The translations under genes were made by a program, and so were the position numbers. The notes beneath the pieces were generated by a model that was not told where the DNA came from, made no database searches, and was given only the letters and a program-made list of their open reading frames with translations. DNA of 9,746 nt from JBAWXE01 sp037144255. GTDB taxonomy: Bacteria > Bacteroidota > Bacteroidia > Chitinophagales > Chitinophagaceae. This document shows positions 1-5,965 of the stretch, piece after piece (position 1 is the first letter of the stretch; each line of letters begins with the position of its first letter). The stretch is from positions 1-9,746 of the forward strand of contig JBAWXE010000101.1 in NCBI GenBank assembly GCA_037144255.1, read 5' to 3'.

Positions 1-519
1 AGTTGTAGGGGGTATGAATGTGTGAGTATAATGCTGATAAGTTGTGCTGGATGTTCCACCGGCAATTACATTACTTAGAGTTGTAACACCAGTTGTTTGG
101 CTTTTAACTACAGCATTTACAGTCCAACCACTATATCCGTCTCCCTGATACCAGAAATCAAACGTATACGTTGCACCTCCTACTAAAGTAAATTGTGGAG
201 TATAAAGAGTATCTGTAACACCTATATATGGAGTCCAATACCAACTAAAAATCCCAGCACCCGTGTAAGTACCATGATTAGTTTGTCCATAAAGTCCTCC
301 AGGTGCAGTAACGTATGTAAGTGCCTTAGAACCTATGTATGTACCTCCACTATTATTCACATCATACATACATGTAGGATATGTGTTAGCAGTTGTTAGG
401 TTAAAACCTTCATAATAAGGTAATGAGCCTGCACATTGTGCACTTAATCTATTAGAGAATAGACTCAGTACAAAAATCAAAACGAAAAGACTACAAAAAC
501 GTAATTGTTTAAGATTCAT
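1..519 (-). CDS. Secreted surface/adhesin-like protein, N-terminal part only (runs off left edge)
   Basis: The minus frame opens at an ATG at 517-519 and stays open for 173 codons to the window edge, so the C-terminus is missing. Residues 1-28 form a clear signal peptide: a Lys/Arg-containing start, a hydrophobic core LFVLIFVLSLF, and a likely cut near LSA-Q. The mature part is rich in Gly, Thr, Tyr and Trp. It begins CAGSLPYYEGFN, like the 'LPY-E-F' entry of jelly-roll (MAM or cleaved-adhesin-like) domains in Bacteroidota exported proteins. Residues near 115-135 (LYTPQFTLVGGATYTFDFWY) match the beta-strand pattern of that fold. Such proteins often end in a type IX secretion sorting domain, which would lie outside the window. 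The substrate is unknown. No exact -7 box is seen in the 230 bp upstream. Export is well supported; the domain name is tentative. Confidence 0.8.
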   Translation of the reverse strand, partial: MNLKQLRFCSLFVLIFVLSLFSNRLSAQCAGSLPYYEGFNLTTANTYPTCMYDVNNSGGTYIGSKALTYVTAPGGLYGQTNHGTYTGAGIFSWYWTPYIGVTDTLYTPQFTLVGGATYTFDFWYQGDGYSGWTVNAVVKSQTTGVTTLSNVIAGGTSSTTYQHYTHTFIPPTT

Positions 520-680
520 ATACACGATTTTTAAAACTTAATAAAAGAGTAACACGCTTGATACAAGTTACGAAGAAAAAATAAAAAAGTGAGTTAATTT
601 ATCAGAAATAATTATCTGTGTTCATATCTGAAGATTATTTATATACATATCGATTTAATTAAATATAAGTTATGTAAAAT

Positions 681-720
681 AACACATAATACATGGGTAC
701 TTCCCATATATTGTTGTGTT
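681..720 (-). terminator. Strong hairpin downstream of xerD, probable terminator
   Basis: A 40-nt imperfect inverted repeat. The inner stem pairs 693-697 with 703-707 (ATGGG / CCCAT) around a 5-nt loop. After one C-A mismatch the pairing continues 688-691 with 709-712, then 681-686 with 715-720 (AACACA / TGTGTT), leaving a 1x2 internal loop at 687/713-714. It lies 32 bp past the xerD stop, which is itself followed on the minus strand by T-rich sequence. On the minus strand the hairpin is followed by ATTTTACATAACTT, a poor U-tract, so intrinsic termination is plausible but not textbook. It could also shield the upstream gene at 1-519 from read-through. Confidence 0.55.
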
Positions 721-752
721 CATTCATCATTAAAAAAAAATTGAAAAATGTA

Positions 753-1655
753 CTATCTACCAAAGCGTGGATGGTATTTTTCTAAGGTTTGTCGCAGATA
801 TCCCCTATCCAGATGGGTATATATCTCTGTAGTAGTGATGCTTTTATGGCCCATCATTTCTTGTACAGCTCTCAGGTCTGCACCTGCTTCTACTAAATGC
901 GTAGCAAACGAATGGCGTAATGTGTGTGGATGAATGCTCTTATCAAAACCACATTTCTGTGTCAGGTCTTTCAATATTAAGAAGATCATTACTCGCGATA
1001 ATTTTCCACCGCGTCTATTCAAAAATAAAATATCCTCAGAACCTTTTTTAGGTACTATAGTATTCCTGATATGCTCTCTGTATAATTTTATTTGCTTCAC
1101 AGCTTCACCACCTATGGGTATCAATCTTTCTTTATTTCCTTTACCTACTACACGCACAAAACCTACATCTAAATACAAATGAGAAATAGATAATCCTACT
1201 AGCTCACTCACACGCAAACCGCAGCTGTACATGGTTTCCAGCATAGCTCTGTTACGTTGCCCTTCAGGTGTGCTATGGTCTATAGTCGTAAATAATTTAT
1301 CAATTTCTTCAACACTCAAGAAAGTTGGAAGTGAGCGTTTCAACTTAGGTGTCTCTAATAATTCTGTAGGATCTTTCTTAATAATGCCTTCTAATAAAAG
1401 ATAACCAAAAAAAGATTTCACACCACTCAGTATACGCGATTGTGTACCCGCTGCCAACTCTAGTTCATTAATGTGTACTACAAATCTTTGCAAGTGTGAT
1501 AATTCTATTCCTTGAATTGAAAGGCCTGCATGTTCATCGGCAATATGATCGCGTAGCATAGCTACATCATGCAGATATGGCTCAACAGTATTATCAGACA
1601 TAGATCGCTCTAGTTGCAAATACGCTTTAAATCCTTTCAGGTATGCTTCCCACAC
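753..1655 (-). CDS. xerD: Site-specific tyrosine recombinase XerD
   Basis: This 300-residue tyrosine recombinase should act with a XerC-type partner at dif, near the replication terminus, to resolve chromosome dimers at division. An N-terminal SAM-like core-binding domain (about 1-100) precedes the catalytic domain (about 110-300). All six catalytic residues are present: R148 (GLRVSEL), K172 (GKGNKE), H244 and R247 (HPHTLRH), H270 (MMGH) and nucleophile Y279 (EIYTHL). These are the same numbers as in E. coli XerD, so the length is normal. The start is a GTG at 1653-1655. An in-frame TGA lies three codons upstream and the next Met is residue 19, which would cut the first helix, so GTG is preferred. 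It is divergent from aroQ. XerC versus XerD is judged from overall similarity; a generic chromosomal XerC/D call is safer than excluding XerC outright. Confidence 0.9.
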   Translation of the reverse strand: MWEAYLKGFKAYLQLERSMSDNTVEPYLHDVAMLRDHIADEHAGLSIQGIELSHLQRFVVHINELELAAGTQSRILSGVKSFFGYLLLEGIIKKDPTELLETPKLKRSLPTFLSVEEIDKLFTTIDHSTPEGQRNRAMLETMYSCGLRVSELVGLSISHLYLDVGFVRVVGKGNKERLIPIGGEAVKQIKLYREHIRNTIVPKKGSEDILFLNRRGGKLSRVMIFLILKDLTQKCGFDKSIHPHTLRHSFATHLVEAGADLRAVQEMMGHKSITTTEIYTHLDRGYLRQTLEKYHPRFGR

Positions 1656-1679
1656 AATAAATCAGATATCAGTTGATAA

Positions 1680-1687
1680 CAAATGTA
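1680..1687 (-). promoter_or_regulatory. Bacteroidota -7 box for xerD
   Basis: On the minus strand this reads TACATTTG, an exact TAnnTTTG. It sits 24 bp upstream of the GTG start, which would give a leader of roughly 15-20 nt. No TTTG -33 element is found at the usual 17-23 bp spacing, so the call rests on the -7 box and its position. Confidence 0.45.
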
Positions 1688-1728
1688 AACAATAACGTTT
1701 TTCTTATCTTGCCACAAATTACTAAAGC

Positions 1729-2169
1729 ATGTTACAAATTGCTATTGTCAACGGACCTAACTTGAATTTAGTGGGTACCCGCGAACAACATATCTACGGC
1801 ACACAAACCCTGGGCGACTATTTCATGCTATTAAGAAAACAATTCCCTGATGTTACATTTCATACCTATCAAAGTAATGTAGAAGGAGAGATCATCAATT
1901 ATTTACATAGTTGCCGTGGCAAGATACAAGGCATCATTTTCAATGGTGGGGCTTATACCCATACAAGTATCGCTATAGCCGATGCCATTGCCGGTATAGA
2001 TATACCTGTAATAGAAGTACACATCTCTAATATCTACGCCCGTGAAGAGTTTCGAGTACATTCATATACTGCTGCAAAAAGTGTTGGTTGTATCTCCGGC
2101 TTGGGTATGAACGGTTATGCATTGGCTGCACAACATTTCATACACTTATTATCCTCTAAACCCGCGTAG
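1729..2169 (+). CDS. aroQ: 3-dehydroquinate dehydratase, type II
   Basis: Catalyses reversible anti-elimination of water from 3-dehydroquinate to 3-dehydroshikimate, step three of the shikimate pathway to aromatic amino acids. It is a cytosolic dodecamer in characterised members. At 146 residues it has the typical type II length. Visible family motifs are VNGPNLNLVG (7-16, with N11), the flexible-loop R18 and the catalytic base Y23 (HIYG). Also present are N72 (FNGGAYTHTS), H78, E96 and the catalytic acid H98 (EVHISN), and substrate-binding R109 (AREEFRVHSY). All line up with known M. tuberculosis enzyme residues after a 1-3 residue offset. The ATG follows A/T-rich sequence without a Shine-Dalgarno. 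Upstream, TATCTTGC at 1705-1712 is only a near-match to a -7 box. The last 21 bp overlap the 3' end of fmt on the other strand. Confidence 0.96.
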   Translation: MLQIAIVNGPNLNLVGTREQHIYGTQTLGDYFMLLRKQFPDVTFHTYQSNVEGEIINYLHSCRGKIQGIIFNGGAYTHTSIAIADAIAGIDIPVIEVHISNIYAREEFRVHSYTAAKSVGCISGLGMNGYALAAQHFIHLLSSKPA

Positions 2170-3063
2170 GAAAGCAACTGTATCCATTCGTTTTTTACCT
2201 TCTTGTTGCAGTTCATCTATATATAGCCAGCCATCAGTAGCTGCTAAACGTAAAAAGGTTTTACCATCAGTTTCATATACGCCCGGTGTTTGCTTATGAA
2301 TCGAATGCTCATAATGCGATTTATATATCTTCACTACCTTATCACCTAGCATAGTATATGCAGCAGGATGTGGAGACAACCCTCTTATCAAATTGTGAAT
2401 AGTAGCTACACCCTTCTGCCAATGTATACGTGTATCTTCTTTAAATATCTTAGGAGCTTGTTTCAATTCTGATGCCTCTACTAATGCTTGTGGTACTTCT
2501 GTAATAGTACCTGCAGATAATCGCTTCACAGTTTCTATCAACAATATTGCACCTTCTTGCATTAGTTTTTCGTATAGAGTGCCAATATTATCTTCAGGTG
2601 TTATAGCTACTTTGCTTTGCAGCAATATATCTCCTGTATCTATTTCATGTTGTAATTTGAAGGTAGTAACTCCTGTCTCAGTCTCTCCATTGATGATGGC
2701 CCAATTGATTGGTGCAGCACCTCTGTATTGTGGCAACAATGACGCATGTACATTGATAGTACCCATTGGAGGCATATCCCATACCAATACGGGTAGCATA
2801 CGGAATGCTACCACCACTTGCAGGTCTGCACGATAAGATGATAACTCTTCTAAAAAATTAGGGTCTTTCAACTTATGAGGTTGTAGTACAGGTAATCCTT
2901 GCATAAGAGCATACTCCTTTACAGCAGAAGCCTGCAACTGCATACCTCTACCAGCCGGCTTATCTGGAGTAGTAACTACGGCTACCACATTCGCGCCTGC
3001 TTCTACCAATGCTTTCAGCGATGCCACCGCAAAATCCGGTGTACCCATGAAAATGATCCTCAT
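2149..3063 (-). CDS. fmt: Methionyl-tRNA formyltransferase
   Basis: Transfers a formyl group from 10-formyltetrahydrofolate to Met-tRNAfMet, providing the initiator for translation. The start is set at the ATG at 3061-3063, giving 304 residues that begin MRIIFMGTPDFAVASL, the family's Rossmann-like opening. The open frame continues 43 codons further upstream, but that stretch has no family similarity and would overlap the divergent sigma gene. The formyltransferase core holds the N104-H106 pair (NVHASLLP), the SLLPQYRGAAP loop (108-117) and D142 (HEIDTGDIL). These equal E. coli N106, H108 and D144. The GRG loop (38-40) lines the tRNA acceptor end in known structures. The C-terminal OB-like domain (about 205-304) ends with LQQEGKKRM, close to the usual LQLEGKKRM. 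It converges with and overlaps aroQ. No def gene is adjacent. Confidence 0.96.
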   Translation of the reverse strand: MRIIFMGTPDFAVASLKALVEAGANVVAVVTTPDKPAGRGMQLQASAVKEYALMQGLPVLQPHKLKDPNFLEELSSYRADLQVVVAFRMLPVLVWDMPPMGTINVHASLLPQYRGAAPINWAIINGETETGVTTFKLQHEIDTGDILLQSKVAITPEDNIGTLYEKLMQEGAILLIETVKRLSAGTITEVPQALVEASELKQAPKIFKEDTRIHWQKGVATIHNLIRGLSPHPAAYTMLGDKVVKIYKSHYEHSIHKQTPGVYETDGKTFLRLAATDGWLYIDELQQEGKKRMDTVAFLRGFRG

Positions 3064-3089
3064 TTGTTCAAACGATACCATACGAGTTG

Positions 3090-3097
3090 CAAAGCTA
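3090..3097 (-). promoter_or_regulatory. Bacteroidota -7 box for fmt
   Basis: The minus strand reads TAGCTTTG, an exact TAnnTTTG, 26 bp upstream of the chosen fmt ATG. The predicted leader is about 20 nt. This independently supports the shorter fmt start, because the longer open frame would begin upstream of the promoter. No clear TTTG -33 element is seen. Confidence 0.45.
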
Positions 3098-3127
3098 ATG
3101 CAGTAAAAGTTTATATCCGATTCATTA

Positions 3128-3152
3128 AACTTTTGTATCTTAATTCGGTCTA
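3128..3152 (+). promoter_or_regulatory. Candidate ECF-type promoter of the sigma/anti-sigma operon
   Basis: AACTT at 3128-3132 is followed after 15 bp by GTCTA at 3148-3152. This resembles the AAC-type -35 and GTC-type -10 elements used by many ECF sigma factors (RpoE class: GGAACTT, about 16 bp, GTCTAA). A start near 3159 would leave a 20-nt leader to the sigma ATG at 3179. Autoregulation is common for ECF operons, but the specificity of this particular sigma factor is unknown. An overlapping TATTAT could instead serve the housekeeping sigma factor. Confidence 0.35.
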
Positions 3153-3178
3153 TTATACAACCGGCACATATATTATTC

Positions 3179-3736
3179 ATGGCGTTATCCACCGCTACAG
3201 ACGACAGGTCTTTATTACTCGCTTTTAGAGATGAAAGTACTCGTGAACAGGCATTTACCCAATTAGTACGCCTGTATCAAGAGCGGCTGTATTGGCATGT
3301 GCGCCGAATGGTAGTTGAACATGAGGACACAAATGATATTTTACAAAATGTCTTCATAAAAGTGTGGAAGAATCTGGCAGAGTTTCGTGAACAGTCGAAC
3401 TTATATACATGGCTGTACCGTATAGCTACCAATGAGACCCTGACATGGATAGAACAACAAAAGAAGCGTAGCTCTGTTGCGATAACGAATGATGAAAGCT
3501 CATATGCCAACAAGTTGACTGACCAGCGAGGTTATGATGCCAATAAAATTGAGTGGAGATTGCAACAGGCCATACAAACGCTACCTGAGAAACAACGTAT
3601 CGTATTCAATCTGCGATACTATGATGAAATGCCTTACGAAGAGATGGCCAATATTTTAGATACATCTGTAGGATCGCTGAAAGCATCTTACCACCATGCA
3701 GCCAAGAAAGTAGAGGCTTTTATTAAAAAGGGTTAA
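3179..3736 (+). CDS. ECF-family RNA polymerase sigma factor
   Basis: A 185-residue sigma-70-family protein with only regions 2 and 4, as in extracytoplasmic-function sigma factors. Region 2 spans about 25-97. DILQNVFIKVWKNL (53-66) is the core-polymerase-binding 2.1/2.2 part, and LYTWLYRIATNETLTWIEQQ (75-94) covers 2.3/2.4, which melts and reads the -10 element. A linker follows (about 98-122). Region 4 is about 124-182, with LPEKQRIVFNLRYYDEMPYE and the helix-turn-helix MANILDTSVGSLKASYHHA for the -35 element. No extra C-terminal domain is present, so this is not a SigJ-type protein. It is the first gene of a three-gene plus-strand unit with a membrane anti-sigma candidate 33 bp downstream, so activity is probably set by release from that protein. 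Target genes cannot be read from the window. Confidence 0.93.
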   Translation: MALSTATDDRSLLLAFRDESTREQAFTQLVRLYQERLYWHVRRMVVEHEDTNDILQNVFIKVWKNLAEFREQSNLYTWLYRIATNETLTWIEQQKKRSSVAITNDESSYANKLTDQRGYDANKIEWRLQQAIQTLPEKQRIVFNLRYYDEMPYEEMANILDTSVGSLKASYHHAAKKVEAFIKKG

Positions 3737-3769
3737 ACTATTAAAGAGAACAACTGTCTTATAAATAAC

Positions 3770-4453
3770 ATGAAACATCACAACGACATAATAGAAGAAT
3801 TGAAGCAATGGGGCAGTCCCTTGGCGGATATGTCGAGAGCTATGCCCTACTATGTACCCACTGCTTATTTTGAAACAGCTACCCATACATTTGTAAAAGG
3901 TGTACATGCGGCTAATGCCGCTGACCCTGCTATGGGCTATAGTAAGTATATGCCACATACAGTGCCATTCGGGTACTTTAGTGAGTTCCCTGGTCAGATA
4001 TATAATGCAGCTATGAGTACTGATGAGTTTCCTGCTGATTTGAATGTAGGACACCCCTACTCTGTACCAGCGAACTACTTCGATGAGCTACCGGGTAATA
4101 TACTGGCCAAGATACAAGCAACAGAAAAACAAGATGCTTCTCAACATATCAAGACCATATCGCTGACTAGAAAAAGTGCATGGTATAATATGAGATGGGC
4201 TGCCGCAGCAGTATTACTTATTTCTATCAGTTTAGGTTCATATAAAATGCTGATTGCACCACAATATAATATTGAGCATCAATTAGCGTCAGTACCTTTG
4301 AGTGCACTGGATGAATACGCATCTATGCATACAGACGATGCAGATGGTACTGCAGTATTGAGCAACGGACAAGCTGTGAATTTACAACTAAATGAAGAAG
4401 AGATCATACACTACCTGAATGAAAAGGGCATTAACGAAAATGAACTTAATTAA
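3770..4453 (+). CDS. Probable single-pass anti-sigma factor with triple VPxxYF motifs
   Basis: A 227-residue protein encoded immediately after an ECF sigma factor. The N-terminal 140 residues are soluble, W143 to about Y158 form one membrane segment (AAAAVLLISISLG), and the C-terminal 65 residues would be periplasmic. The N-terminal half holds three copies of a P-x-x-V-P-x-x-Y-F motif: PYYVPTAYF (26-34), PHTVPFGYF (62-70) and PYSVPANYF (96-104). The last two are followed by E-[FL]-P-G-x-I. The acidic C-terminus (EEIIHYLNEKGINENELN) resembles that of similar Bacteroidota proteins. There is no zinc-type HxxxCxxC motif, so it is not a classical ZAS anti-sigma factor. Topology and gene order support the inference that it binds the sigma factor at the membrane; no homologue of proven function is recognised. 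Confidence 0.72.
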   Translation: MKHHNDIIEELKQWGSPLADMSRAMPYYVPTAYFETATHTFVKGVHAANAADPAMGYSKYMPHTVPFGYFSEFPGQIYNAAMSTDEFPADLNVGHPYSVPANYFDELPGNILAKIQATEKQDASQHIKTISLTRKSAWYNMRWAAAAVLLISISLGSYKMLIAPQYNIEHQLASVPLSALDEYASMHTDDADGTAVLSNGQAVNLQLNEEEIIHYLNEKGINENELN

Positions 4454-4473
4454 TATTTGAAATATAAAAAAAG

Positions 4474-4956
4474 ATGAAACAATTACTCAGTCTGATTATT
4501 GCATTAATTATTACAACTGGTTCTTATGCCCAACCAGAGCATAGGCATGATGACAAAGCCTTTGAAAAGGTACGGAGTGTACATATTGCACTTTTGACAA
4601 GACATATGAACTTGACTCCGAAGCAAGCTGAGCAGTTCTGGCCTATTTACAATGAGTTCGACAATGAACGAACCATTATCCGCAAAAAATATAAAAAGTA
4701 TTTTCCAAAGAACAATGCGGGTGAGTATAACAATCCGGACAAAGAAACAAGACCTGACGCAAACACGATGTTAGATAAGAAACTGGATAGGCAACAGGAA
4801 ATGCTTGATTTGAAAAGAAAGTATAAAGAACAGTTTTTAAAAGTAGTAAGCCCTGAACAGCTGGTACAAATGGATGCAGCAGATAATGACTTCACGATGA
4901 TGTTGTTACAACAAAGAGCTAAAAATAAGCGCAGAAATAATAACAACAACTACTAG
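4474..4956 (+). CDS. Periplasmic Spy/CpxP-like protein (putative sensor of the ECF module)
   Basis: A 160-residue exported protein with a signal peptide at 1-19 (KQLLSLIIALIITTGSYA, cut before Q20). The mature part is highly charged and helical. It carries two LTxxQ-type motifs, LTPKQ (47-51) and VSPEQ (125-129), spaced as in the Spy/CpxP family of periplasmic helical chaperones and stress sensors. MNLTPKQAEQFWPIYNEF and the long Lys/Arg/Glu helix after it match Bacteroidota proteins often labelled 'sensor of ECF-type sigma factor'. The C-terminus is a basic, Asn-rich tail (KRRNNNNNY). It lies 20 bp after the anti-sigma candidate, so it is presumably co-transcribed and may modulate it or be an effector of the stress response. 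The role is inferred from family and position. It ends 4 bp from the convergent hydrolase gene. Confidence 0.75.
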   Translation: MKQLLSLIIALIITTGSYAQPEHRHDDKAFEKVRSVHIALLTRHMNLTPKQAEQFWPIYNEFDNERTIIRKKYKKYFPKNNAGEYNNPDKETRPDANTMLDKKLDRQQEMLDLKRKYKEQFLKVVSPEQLVQMDAADNDFTMMLLQQRAKNKRRNNNNNY

Positions 4957-4960
4957 TAAA

Positions 4961-5707
4961 TTACAACTTCGCGATAGGCGCTTTTACATCATGATAGAAT
5001 AAGAAGGGCCAGCCTTCATTATGGCCTTGCAGGGCATATTTTTCTCGCAAGGCCATTGCTTTTTTACCATCACTATCATACTTGGCTACATACTTCATCT
5101 TCATTTGTTTGAGCTGGGGAGCCTCGTCGCCACCGTAGAAAACCTTGTCAATGCCATCGTCTATGAGGTATACAATATGCTGCGGACAATGGCCACCAGA
5201 GTGTGTGAAGTGTATATAACCATCAATAACTCCTTTCTCGCCATCCAACCAATGTACTTGCGATGTAGCTAAGAGTGGCTCTATATCTGCCGGCTGGTAA
5301 GAGGGTGTGCCTGTGGCCAGTGCATAGTCGGCCTCTGGGCGATATATATAATAAGTTGCATTAGGGAATGTGGTACGTACCAAACCATCATGTGTATGTA
5401 CTACCCCGGCTGCATGGTCTTTATGCAGATGTGAGAGTAAGACCTTAGTTACCTGATCTACTGAGTAACCGCAACGAGCCAGATTATCTGCTATTTGCAT
5501 ATTGCCGGTTGCAGGGTTTATAAAGCCCAAACCTGTATCGAATATGATAACATCGCGATGAGTAACTACCATAAAAGGCTGCACCTCTACCAATAAGGAA
5601 CCTATGGGGCGATCGTTGAGCTGATGTTCTTGTTCGTTGAAAGGGACAAATATCTTATCGTGACCTATAGTAAAAACACCTTCGGAAAGGGGGGAAATCT
5701 GAGCCAT
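4961..5707 (-). CDS. Metallo-beta-lactamase-fold hydrolase
   Basis: A 248-residue MBL-fold enzyme, cytosolic since no signal peptide is present. The zinc ligands are all visible: the HxHxDH motif at 93-98 (SHLHKDHAAG), H173 (HSGGHCPQH), the bridging D194 (YGGDEAP) and H239 (FYHD). FDTGLG (56-61) is the standard early strand-turn. This is a complete binuclear site in a protein of normal family length. The spacing and the single domain place it among small hydrolases that include lactonases and uncharacterised enzymes; nothing in the sequence fixes the substrate, and there is no reason to call it an antibiotic-resistance enzyme. The ATG at 5705-5707 begins MAQISPLSEGVFTIGHD; the next Met (46) lies inside the fold. 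Directly upstream lie a -7 box and the phased TGCA array. Confidence 0.88.
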   Translation of the reverse strand: MAQISPLSEGVFTIGHDKIFVPFNEQEHQLNDRPIGSLLVEVQPFMVVTHRDVIIFDTGLGFINPATGNMQIADNLARCGYSVDQVTKVLLSHLHKDHAAGVVHTHDGLVRTTFPNATYYIYRPEADYALATGTPSYQPADIEPLLATSQVHWLDGEKGVIDGYIHFTHSGGHCPQHIVYLIDDGIDKVFYGGDEAPQLKQMKMKYVAKYDSDGKKAMALREKYALQGHNEGWPFLFYHDVKAPIAKL

Positions 5708-5714
5708 GCGAAAG

Positions 5715-5722
5715 CAAAGGTA
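5715..5722 (-). promoter_or_regulatory. -7 box for the MBL-fold hydrolase, adjoining the TGCA array
   Basis: The minus strand reads TACCTTTG, an exact TAnnTTTG. Transcription would start around 5709, almost at the ATG (5707), implying a leaderless or near-leaderless message. There is no TTTG at the -33 position. Instead the first TGCA of the array (5741-5744) falls there, 18 bp upstream. An activator binding the array in place of a -33 contact is a possible reading. Confidence 0.4.
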
Positions 5723-5740
5723 CAGTATAATATATCACTG

Positions 5741-5838
5741 TGCATTTGCCTTGCATCACCTTGCATATACCCTGCAACATCCGTGCATTTAGTGTGCAAC
5801 ATCTGTGCATTTACGGTGCATCATTCGTGCATTTTTAA
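5741..5838. repeat. Helically phased TGCA array (nine units, 11-bp period, 22-bp super-period)
   Basis: TGCA occurs at 5741, 5752, 5762, 5773, 5784, 5795, 5806, 5817 and 5828. The spacings are 11, 10, 11, 11, 11, 11, 11, 11. Two unit types alternate without exception. Type A is TGCATTTGCCT, TGCATATACCC, TGCATTTAGTG, TGCATTTACGG, TGCATTTTTAA. Type B is TGCATCACCT, TGCAACATCCG, TGCAACATCTG, TGCATCATTCG. The true unit is therefore about 22 bp, two helical turns, present about 4.5 times and degenerate outside TGCA. A period of 11 or 22 is not a multiple of three, so it is not a coding repeat. All TGCA sites would face the same side of the DNA. The array starts 33 bp upstream of the hydrolase ATG. 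Confidence 0.9.
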
Positions 5839-5931
5839 GCCGAAGTATAGCACAAAACACTGAAAATCAATAAATTAAGATGAAAGATGTGTGCATTCTT
5901 AGTATTTTTTTCATAGTGTCTAGATTATTAC

Positions 5932-5960
5932 AATTATAAGCTTTGGGAAGGCTTAGAATT
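5932..5960 (-). repeat. 10-bp inverted repeat at the predicted 5' end of the minus-strand transcript
   Basis: AATTATAAGC (5932-5941) and GCTTAGAATT (5951-5960) are complementary at 9 of 10 positions around a 9-nt spacer. It abuts the minus-strand promoter at 5966-5998. It could be an operator over the start site or a 5'-terminal hairpin of the RNA. Confidence 0.5.
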
Positions 5961-5965
5961 TGCTA

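Noticed and set aside
653..664. 12-bp perfect palindrome ATTTAATTAAAT
   Set aside because: Pure A/T in an AT-rich spacer; expected by chance.
748..1182. Plus-strand open frames opposite xerD
   Set aside because: Shadows of xerD, which has all six catalytic residues; no protein features of their own.
3064..3192. 43-codon N-terminal extension of fmt
   Set aside because: No family similarity, overlaps the sigma gene start, and the only -7 box for fmt lies inside it.
5741..5838. TGCA array as a CRISPR or a plasmid-type iteron origin
   Set aside because: Units are far too short and lack unique spacers for a CRISPR. A 22-bp iteron-like period is tempting, but there is no replication initiator gene nearby and the context is chromosomal housekeeping.
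5624..5863. Open plus-strand frame giving a Cys-rich peptide across the TGCA array
   Set aside because: Its first third is antisense to the hydrolase and the rest only reads the 11-bp repeat, whose period is not a multiple of three; no conserved protein features.
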